DNA of 64,000 nt from Lepeophtheirus salmonis. Its lineage: Eukaryota; Arthropoda; Copepoda; Siphonostomatoida; Caligidae. Below are positions 55,823 through 64,000 of this stretch, in pieces (the first letter of the stretch is position 1; the number at the start of each line of letters is the position of its first letter). Position numbers and translations under genes: made by a program. The stretch covers positions 1,984,001 through 2,048,000 of the forward strand of contig NC_052138.2 of NCBI RefSeq assembly GCF_016086655.4, in the 5' to 3' direction. The notes under the pieces were generated by a model. That model worked only from the letters and a program-made list of their open reading frames with translations, was not told where the DNA came from and did no database searches.

Positions 55823-57600
55823 AGAGACTTGAGCAATATTCTCTACTTTTCACATACACATTTAATGATGAATGAAAATGGATTGCTTTTACATATTCGA
55901 ATCTCTGTTGTTTATCAGTTTTAATTATCTTTTTTTCTTTATCACATTGTTTATTATTATTAATTATGATACTCTCTTATTAAGGAACCGTCTTGTTCTG
56001 TGATATATAATTTGTAATCATCATGAGGTTTTTCGTTTTTTTTTACTTATCTACTATCATTGAAAAAAAAAAAAAAAACAGAAATGTGGATATCAACTCT
56101 TATCAAATTGTTATCTAAGTACATAAATATCTCATACAAAATTGTATTGTCTATTTTGCAGCCTTTGATTTATATCATTGAATCTACGAACCAAAAAATA
56201 TACATATATATCTAAAACTCATCGTGGAAAACTATATATTTACCTGTGACTTGTGTTTATTTTAGACTCTTATATCATTTGCTTAAAAGTTTATTTCTTT
56301 CAAATTGTACAGAAATATAAGTATCGTTATTCATATAATTAAATACTTGACATATTTTTTGTTTATATCACATGTTTGAAGGATAATGATTACTCTTTAA
56401 GGTATAAGATGAGGGGGGAGGGCTCTTAATGATGATTTAAAACTGCTATGGGATTTCAAATAAGAAGTTATATCTAAAAAAATTATGTAATCCCTCCTGG
56501 AATTGGATATAAATATTATGATGTTACATTTGTATTCTTCGAAGAATTATTATCGTCAATTCCTATAAACAAATTATTTTGATTAATGTTTTAAAGGCGT
56601 CGTAGCAGATTGAACTTTAAGTAGCAAAAATGCATCGTCATCATGAAAGGATTAGAAATTGATTTTTGTATTTGAAAGGGGTCATAATATTGGGACCAAA
56701 TAGTGTCTCATAAATCATCTGAAGGTTCTATACTATAGTTAGATTTCTTATTTATCATAATTAATTACAGAAATTTGAGCACAATGTGTATAATTTAGAG
56801 AAAAATGTCTTTGAAATATAGGACTGTAAATATATAAGACGTAAAAAATTAATTTGCCATTTCTCTTTTCTTTTCAACAATGTTTTTATGTTAATTCATT
56901 ATTCATCACTAGATTTTGGATTTTTGGGCTATTTAGCATAAAAGAGCACTAAAGTTTTTAAAAATGAGTACGGAAAATATCAAAATTGTGCAATTTGTAT
57001 TTAAAGGAAAAACAGTTTTATAAGGATAATTTAAAATAATTAGTTTTGTTTTATCTTTACCTTAATTTATTGATAAATTTTGCAATATTATATCGACAAA
57101 TCAAGATTTTAGATAGATTTTCTTCCGTTAGTTTTGGATTCGATCAGTAATGGTAGTTTTAAACATACCTAAGACCTTTAAACGTCCACATTAGTAGTTG
57201 GAGCGAATTTGAAGTTGACGAGATCTTCAGGAGTCTTTTTAGACGGAGGAATCTCATCATCATCACCACATCTGATTATACGTCCAACCTTTGTTATAAA
57301 TGGAAGTTTCTGGTAAAAATGACAAATTAGCTTTGATGAAAGGCTTCCAAGGGCTGGATCTTCAATTTAAATACAATTTTCTTTAACTCTTCAAATTAGA
57401 TTGTGTTGTAGATGGTAGCCTTGACCTATGACTCCAATTAAATTGCACAATATTCAATCAGAGTTGGGAGAAAGTTTTTGCAAAAGTATTTTTCCCTTGT
57501 TACAAGATTCTATGGGGATTTTTCAGTTGTAATTTTGCAGCAAAATTTCCCCTTCCTCTAATTGGTTGTTGTCAGAGTCTGTCTCATAAACCTGATAGCA
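55823..57600. other. AT-rich intergenic DNA
   Basis: No gene recognised. It contains the 3' UTR of FUT8 at its start (no clear AATAAA in the first 100 bases) and A/T homopolymers near 56040-56080. Confidence 0.5.
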
Positions 57601-57633
57601 TCATTTTACCTCCAAAAAGAGAGAGGGTTTTTT

Positions 57634-57662
57634 CCAAGATGGTGGATAATCCACCATCTTGG
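57634..57662. repeat. Perfect 13-bp stem hairpin followed by T6
   Basis: CCAAGATGGTGGA (57634-57646), loop TAA, TCCACCATCTTGG (57650-57662), then six T. It resembles a bacterial terminator in shape, but in a eukaryotic genome the likely reading is the centre or end of a small inverted-repeat element. The AAGATGG core is similar to a YY1-type site. Confidence 0.75.
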
Positions 57663-58618
57663 TTTTTTCCATTTTTGTCCCTCCTAATGAAAAATGATTT
57701 TTGCAAGTGGATTTTTCTCTCCAAAAATATCACCAAAGCTGTTGTGTAATCTATCTAGAATCCAGATTTTCTTTATTTATTTCATACCAGAAATTGAGCA
57801 ATTTTCCCAAACAAGTACAAAATAAGCAATTTTTTGAGCGATTGGATAAAAATTGAAAATATTAAATTTTTTGGAAAAAATTTCAAAAATACATAGCTAT
57901 TCACAAAAAATTAATTTTTTTAAACAGTGATCTTGGAGACACCCAACTGCTTGGAGTGCACGAATATAAATTTGTCAATCACGTTCAAGTGTGATTTTCT
58001 CCACTTGTACGTAAGCTAAAGAGCTCCGGTTTGTTTCGTTTTTTAACTAATTGTATATGCTTTAATATATCTAAATATAAATTAATTACAATTGCTCAAC
58101 CTTCATTAATTATTGAATTAGTAAGTGGTCAGATTTCAATGAACCACCCGGTAGATTCGTGATCAGCTCGTCAAGAACTATAAAAATTGAATATGGAACC
58201 TAAAAGAGATTTTTTTTCACTTTTACAAGATTCCCTTTTAACGGTTGCACCAATTCTACAGCCCAATCAAAGAAAACATCCTATTAAACATTTTAAATGT
58301 CATGTCGGAGCCAAACACGGTCTTATAAATTAGACGAAGAGATTCGACTAAGGCTAACATTTGTGAGCATATCAATTCATTACATCAATTTGAATATGAA
58401 TCCTATAATTAACTGAAGCATTGAGTAAGGATTTATTAATTTTTTTCTCAAATAGAGTGCCTTTGTGTTACTTGTTGAACAGGCAGTTAATATTCAATGT
58501 TATTTATTACATAGTAGAGCGGTTTGATTTTCAACTTTTTTCGAATTTTGATTTCGGCTAGTGTGGAAAAATTGTCAAATGGTATGATAATGACTTATGC
58601 AAAATTGTATTGACCTAC

Positions 58619-58811
58619 CAATGGCGTCCCCAGGGAGTGGGCTGGAAGGGCCCTCCTCAAATTAAGGATTTTTCTTTTTTTTTTAAATTTAATTATTTCA
58701 AAATATTTTAATTTTTGAAATTTCATTTTTGATTTTTTTTTCAAAACAATTCCAAAAACCAAGGGAACCCCTCCCGGGGAATAAAATATATATAATCCTG
58801 CGGTCCCCCTG
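58619..58811 (-). repeat. Short inverted copy of the GGGGCGTC-ended repeat
   Basis: It begins ATGGCGTCCCCAGGGAGTGG with GGGCTGGAAGGGCCC, and ends TATATAATCCTGCGGTCCCCC. Reverse-complemented, it shows the same two ends as 7762-8313 with a shorter A/T-rich body (about 193 versus 552 bases). It is a size variant of the same family. Confidence 0.7.
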
Positions 58812-59987
58812 CCTACGTGGTCATCTTTAGGCCGCACATCTTAATCCAATTATGAAAAAGGCAAAAACTTGTTACTTAGTCAAGATATAGATACTGAGAG
58901 GACATTTTTTAGCTATTTCGCATTAAATATACATTTTCTTTACCTATAGAAAGCGTTTTACGAGTTTTTTACCTGAAATTGCCCTACGAAACAAACAAAA
59001 AAAAAAGAAAAAATGAGTTAGGAAAATTTAATGATCGGCATATAGCGCGCATCCCTTTTTTTCATTTTCAAACAAGAAAGATCCAATTTTTCTTATATTA
59101 TTCTATTTTTTTTTAACAATAGGGTAGTTTTACAAAAAAACTTTTAATATTTTTTATAGGTTAGAATAATGTCTATCATAACTATTTAATGCAAAATAAT
59201 GATTAATACTGTATTTTAATCCTTATAGGTGAAATTATGAACTTTTGTACCCTTTCAAACTTTAAACGAGATGTGCTACCTAAAGATGCCATCCTAGAGA
59301 AATGAAATTTTATTCTTACCAAATGGTAACTCTTTCCGAACAAGTAGGGATGTAAATTCGAAAAAAACCACAACCAGAAAAACAAACCACCCTATTTTAA
59401 AGTTATATGTATGTGGGGGGAAAAAAATGAGATCAATTTATAATAAAACTCCCTCCATTTATAATTATAAAGAGTTTGTTGAAGGATTGATTTATGGCGA
59501 ATCTCTCTTTATTTTTTAATGGTAGCTAAAAATAAATCATTTTTGATTTATAGAAAAGTTATTAAATTTCCGCCAAAAAATGAAATTCAATCGAGGTGGA
59601 ATACATCATTTACAGTACATGTTGACTATATACCATAACATAATTATAAAAGAAGGCATATTTATATAAAGCAAAACTAGCTCAGTTGGAGTATATTAAT
59701 ATTGTACCGTTAGAAACGTTTTATCATCAGTTTCACGGAGTTGCAAGCAATGTGTATCACTAAGTAATTAAATGAGTAAAATAATTCTATTTAATCAAAA
59801 CATTATAAATGTAAAATAACCCGTTTTAACTTCATATGAAAAAAAAAAAAGGAGCACATTTTATTGCCCGTCAACACAAAAGCAAGTACGAATGATTTTT
59901 TAACTAAAAATGAGAGGATTACATATTTTGTATTCTTCAAAAAATTATTCTGATTAATTCTTTGGAGGTACCGCAAATTACGCTTAT

Positions 59988-60668
59988 GAGAGTCGTTTGA
60001 AAAGTTCATGAAAGTCCGAGAGACGACACTACTGGTACGTATCGAGGACGTGTTTAGTTAGTAGCATCTCTCTAAAGAACACACACCAACTTTGAGCCAG
60101 ATCAGTCAATTTCTTTCTTTTTGGCGTTCGTTTGAATCGAGGAAGTGGAGGGATTTTCAAAAAAAAGGGCGAAAAAGAATTTCGTTTGTTGATTATCATT
60201 ACTTTATGAAAGGCAAAACGCCTCAGAAGACTAAAAAGAAGATTAGGCTGTGGGCATCTCGAGTTGGACCCCTATTTCCATTAATTTTGCAACCACAGCT
60301 GCTGAGGTGGTGCATTGCCGTGATGGAAAATGACTTTTTTTTTTTGGCTAATGGTGGGCGCTTTTCTTGCTGCTCGGTTTTCAAACAGTCCAATATCGAT
60401 GAATAATATGTACCTGTAATAGTTTTACCCACACTTTTCTAGATAGTCAATGAGTGTCATTCCTTTCAAATCCGAAAGACATTCGCCATAATCTTCCCGG
60501 CCGCATCTTCGATTCAAACGAATGCTAAACAGAAAGAAATAGACTGATCTTGCTGAAAGTTGGTGTTTGTTCGTTCCGGAGATGCTACTAACTCAACATA
60601 ACCTCGATATGCGCCATTACTGTCATCTCTTGGACTTTGTGTGGACTTTTCAAAGGACCTTCCTACAG
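59988..60668. mobile_element. Foldback-type element with ~180-bp inverted arms
   Basis: The left arm (about 59988-60165) has TTTGAAAAGTTCATGAAAGTCCGAGAGACGA, an ACCAACTTTGAGC block and TCAGTCAATTTCTTTC. The right arm (about 60495-60668), inverted, carries close equivalents in the same order. The 330-base centre has an open frame (60092-60406) whose inner part includes a KGKTPQKTKKKIRLW stretch, but no recognised transposase motif. It may be a non-autonomous mariner derivative. Confidence 0.7.
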
Positions 60669-61439
60669 TAGGAAAAATTAATTGATACAATCAAGGTTAA
60701 TAAAAATACAAGGTTATACCATCATGTAATCGGGCTCGTCAGAATTTTCAATTTGATGAACCGTACTAACTACTGGGCAAGACAGAGAGATTTTGACGTC
60801 ATCGAGTATAACAATGGTATATTATTAGTATGTTTTAGAAAATTTCTAATTCATTTTTCCCTTTATTTTTTTACCTTTATCTACTAGTCAAAGGTAAAAA
60901 AAGACATTTTTTATACCAAAATCATGTCACTAGCTTCAATATTAAGGAAGTTATGACCAATTTAACATCGACATTTAACGGATTTTTTTCGTACTGTTTA
61001 TCTTATAAGCCTACACCAAATCTGTGTTATAATAAAATATGATATTTCAATAAAACAACACAACTTTCTTAAACATCAAGAGAATTGAATGAAATTTTCA
61101 GGAATGACAGAGTGCAGTATTGGGCAAGAGATGATACTTTTAATTACCTCCTATTGAATTGTATAATATCAAATTCGAGTATATGAATATCTTCCCACAC
61201 TCTCCAGACAATTAATGTTAGTTATTGAAAAAAAAGAGAGGTTAAAAATTTCATTTTTAGAAACTTTCATATTGCACAGTAATAAAGATTGAAGGCGCTA
61301 ATGTCGGGTTGAAATTGATGTACGTCAAATGAACAGTTTTTTTGGAAACTTTACAAGATAAATAAATTTTTTAAAGTACATTATAACTTGTATTTGATCC
61401 ATACACCTTATCCGTGATTTTGAAGGCTATGACTTATTT

Positions 61440-61800
61440 TCCAGCATTTGGTGCGATTAAACGAAGGAGTGGATTTAAAAAAAAGGAATAGGTCACAGAA
61501 AATTAAATTTTTTGGATTTTTTTTTGGAAAAATATAATAAATATTAAATTTTTTTTTTTAAATTGCAAAAATTAAATTTCAAATATTAAACTTTTAGGAA
61601 AGAAATTGCAAAAACTCATAGCTATTTAAAAAAAAATTAGATTTTTTGGATTTTTTTTTTTTTTTTTTAATTTCCAGCTATGTATTCTCAAAAATTAATT
61701 TTTTTATATATTTTTTGTTCTGCAGAATAATTTGCTTGAATAAATAAAAAATTTTATAATAAAAAATAGAAAATTCCTTTATTTTTATTTTCCCTGTTTA
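61440..61800. repeat. AT-rich body of the GGGGCGTC repeat family, ends not seen
   Basis: Degenerate units of AAATTTTTTGGATTTTTTTT and AATTGCAAAAATTAAATTTC resemble the inner body at 7800-8250. A similar fragment lies near 57830-57920. The GC-rich ends are absent or diverged. Confidence 0.5.
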
Positions 61801-62080
61801 ATCAACTATAATATATCCAGGGAGATAAATTGTCTGCGAATTAATAAAGAATGAATCAACTCCATAGAGCTCTTCCCAATCTCCATGATTGAGGTAATAG
61901 AAGTAAAAAACAACAACACGTAAAATCCCAATCATCTTGATTTCCAATGCATTTTGGAAATCCCCACTTAGTTTTGCAACTATTGTCTTTTGGATTTACC
62001 TACTCTTTCTTTCAAGGATTGTAATCTCCGCTCGTACATAGAATTAGGGAAATCCCATAAAAAAGTATGGAGTTGATTCC

Positions 62081-62120
62081 TTTAAAAAGATTCAAATCCA
62101 AGAAATTAGTATTCAGTTCT
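62081..62120 (+). promoter_or_regulatory. Candidate TATA/Inr core promoter of the secreted-protein gene
   Basis: A TATA-like TTTAAAAA (62081-62088) lies about 30 bases before an arthropod-type initiator TCAGTT (62113-62118), 30-35 bases ahead of the ATG at 62148. The spacing fits a focused TATA-Inr promoter. Confidence 0.55.
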
Positions 62121-62147
62121 TAATCATCTCTAGAATACAATCTTAAC

Positions 62148-63656
62148 ATGAAAAGCATTATCCTCTCATATCTACTTGTCTGTGCTATCTCCTACATCAG
62201 CCTCTCCGAGGCTCAAACAGTCCTCAAGGCTGCAGCACCAGCAAATAACGTACGAGACTGCTTTTGTCAATGTTCCAGTCTTAGTTTCAGGGATAAGAAT
62301 AATCGTGTGAATGGAAACTGCAGAACGTGAGTTTATAAATATCCATTTGATCATATTATAATTGATTTTTATATAAGTAATGAGTTTTTCATTAAGAGCG
62401 CTTCAACTCTTATATAAATAGAACACAAACGGTTACAAATTTTACCAAATTTATTTTTTCAGTACAAATTGTAGACATATTGATTTGTTGATTTGTTTGA
62501 TGTGACCATAACGAGCACGTTTACAGAAGTCCAATCGTTGAACCCCATTTTTCCATTACTTTTTCTAATAAATTGATCGATATTGTAGCAATTTGACGTT
62601 CGATATTTTCTCTGAGCTCTTCTGACGTCGCCAGATTATTAGTGTAGACTAATGACTTCCAAGGCCCAAAAGAAAATAATACAAAGGCGTTAAATCGCAC
62701 GAGCGAGCTGGTCAATCAGCTGGTCATTTCTCGAAATAACACGCTCATCAAATTTGCTTTGCAATAAATCAATCGTAAAGTTTGCTGTTGACAAAGTGGC
62801 ACCGTCTTGTTGAAGCTACATGTCTCCCAAGTCCATTCCTTCCAATTGGGGCAAAAGAAAAATCAGTTATCCTGGTATGATAGTGATTTCCATTTACAGT
62901 AACGTGGCTATTATCATCATGAAGGAAAAAATATGGCCGAATGATTCCTCCAGCATGAAGTTTACTGCAAACAGTAATTTTTTCGAGATGCAATGATATC
63001 TCGTGAATCCCTTGTGGATTGCTTTTTGACCAATAATGCATTTTTTGCTTATTAACAAAGCCATTAACCCAAAAATGAATTTCATCACTCAAGATGAATT
63101 TATGTTCTTAATATTGCGACAATTTAACGGTCATTTTGATAATAAATTTGGATAATTTGCAATCACTGATAGAGTGTATATTGTTCCATGATTAAATGTA
63201 TACCAATGAAGTTCCTAAATTTACTTTCTAAATTACATATGGCATCTTTTTTCCCCTAACGGGGAAAAAATGAAGCATCGGTTATGAAAAACCATTTAAG
63301 ACTTAACTAATTTATATTATTTATCCTTTTTAGAACATTCAATGGAGGACAATGGTGTTATATTACAGATGAGGCCGCTCGTAATGGAGATTGCCCAGAT
63401 GCTAATCCTTCCACCCGATTCCCTGGAAAAAAATGGTCATACTTCTCTTGTGCTACTCCAAGTACCCGTCAATGTGTCTTGGATGCAGTGGTAAGTTTTT
63501 ATCTGATTAAATGTAATTATTTAACCTATTATTATGGATTATTTTTTATAATAGAGAAATGGAGGCTGCTTCCCTCAAGTTTTTGATACAAAAATAAACG
63601 TCAAATCCGCCTTCAAGCCATCTAAAACTCCATCATCCGATCCTAACTCTCCTTAA
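62148..63656 (+). CDS. Secreted cysteine-rich small protein
   Basis: Three exons, 62148-62326, 63334-63490 and 63555-63656, give 145 aa with GT-AG introns. A signal peptide covers about residues 1-22. The mature part has nine cysteines (38, 40, 42, 58, 68, 80, 99, 107 and 117), starting with DCFCQCSSLSF. It continues through GGQWCYI and the aromatic RFPGKKWSYFSCATP block, and ends in a proline/serine/lysine-rich tail without cysteine. This cysteine spacing with WCY and WSYxxCATP is one I associate with uncharacterised secreted arthropod proteins; the family function is unknown to me. AATAAA lies at 63718-63723. Intron 1 hosts an antisense mariner relic. An odd cysteine count suggests a free or intermolecular cysteine. 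It could act extracellularly in cuticle, secretion or defence, but no function is shown. Confidence 0.85.
62500..63125 (-). mobile_element. Mariner-type transposase relic inside intron 1
   Basis: On the minus strand, SDEIHFWVNGFVNKQKMHYW (63030-63092) is the first catalytic-aspartate block. HLEKITVCSKLHAGGIIRPY and VTVNGNHYHTRITDF follow. A QQDGATLSTANFTIDLLQ second-aspartate block lies near 62770-62820, and a GPWKSLVYTN-ATSEELREN C-terminal part near 62600-62665. Frameshifts split it, and the third-aspartate block is degraded. Insertion in the intron on the opposite strand leaves the host splice sites intact. Confidence 0.88.
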
Positions 63657-63889
63657 AAATATATCCCTACCTGAAATTGTACCTTCAAATTATAGATATA
63701 TTATATATATATAGATAAATAAAAATTATAGCGACATTAATTAATTATATCTAATCACTTCATAGTAATAATCGAGGTTAAGCGATTTATTAAGGGAACT
63801 TAAATCCGTGTGTGCTGGGAAATCCTAGGTGTGTGTAAGCAAGCCGTAGTACTGCGTTACTTCACTACCACAAATATATCCTATTTATT

Positions 63890-64000
63890 TTGTTGTCAGC
63901 TGTCGATTCCCTCTTCTCCCTTGATACGTCATGGCTATTTCATACTTTATTCTTTTTGATATATACACAAAGTAATAAGTTACCCTATACTTATGCTCCG
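63890..64000 (-). repeat. Dispersed repeat R3, copy 2 (cut by window end)
   Basis: Inverted partner of 29245-29350, with shared blocks ATTTTGTTGTCAGCTGT, CTCCCTTGATAC and CATGGCTATTTCATA. It continues to the end of the window, so its outer limit is not known. Confidence 0.75.

Noticed and set aside
57634..57668. Rho-independent terminator-like hairpin
   Set aside because: The genome is eukaryotic and no transcript is known to end here; kept only as a palindrome.
1..64000. CRISPR arrays, operons, bacterial origins or prophage
   Set aside because: No evenly spaced direct repeats with unique spacers and no bacterial-type genes; gene structures are eukaryotic.

Overview
The window reads as a piece of an AT-rich arthropod nuclear genome. 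The genes are eukaryotic, with short GT-AG introns, ER signal peptides, and NMD, Golgi and oligosaccharyltransferase factors. The intergenic DNA is full of Tc1/mariner relics, a hAT-type MITE, a Gypsy LTR element and foldback repeats. A copepod crustacean such as a sea louse would fit the protein flavour and repeat style, but that is inference from memory. There is one assembly gap of 100 N (29027-29126).

Layout. Positions 1-36000 are essentially a repeat-rich, gene-poor block. It holds at least seven Tc1/mariner-type relics, one 0.73 kb foldback palindrome, a 293 bp hAT-like MITE with 8 bp target duplications, a decayed Gypsy pol with a probable 3' LTR, a 634 bp element with about 80 bp inverted repeats enclosing a split unknown reading frame, a tRNA-like SINE head, and several two-copy dispersed repeats. 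From 36058 to 55822 the window is gene-dense: a Cys-loop ligand-gated channel subunit (+, 6 exons), glucosamine-6-phosphate deaminase (-, 4 exons), an unrecognised 353-aa protein (-), DDOST/OST48 (+), a secretory GT-A-type glycosyltransferase-like protein (-, 4 exons), SMG9 (-, 2 exons), COG2 (+), a 90-aa prefoldin-like ASDURF candidate (+) and FUT8 (+, with a one-base frameshift in the assembly). From 55823 to 62147 the DNA is again repeat-rich and gene-free. A three-exon gene for a secreted cysteine-rich protein (62148-63656) closes the window; its first intron hosts an antisense mariner relic.

How the genes relate. Five of the nine genes in the dense block belong to sugar or glycoprotein biology: amino-sugar catabolism (GNPDA), N-glycan transfer (DDOST), Golgi trafficking needed for glycosylation (COG2), N-glycan core fucosylation (FUT8) and a putative luminal glycosyltransferase. 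They lie on both strands with separate promoters, so no co-regulation is shown. The most original signals are the small stand-alone ASDURF-like gene, the inverted-repeat element carrying a non-transposase split reading frame, a Tc1 subfamily whose copies seem to share an internal deletion, and several strong palindromes.
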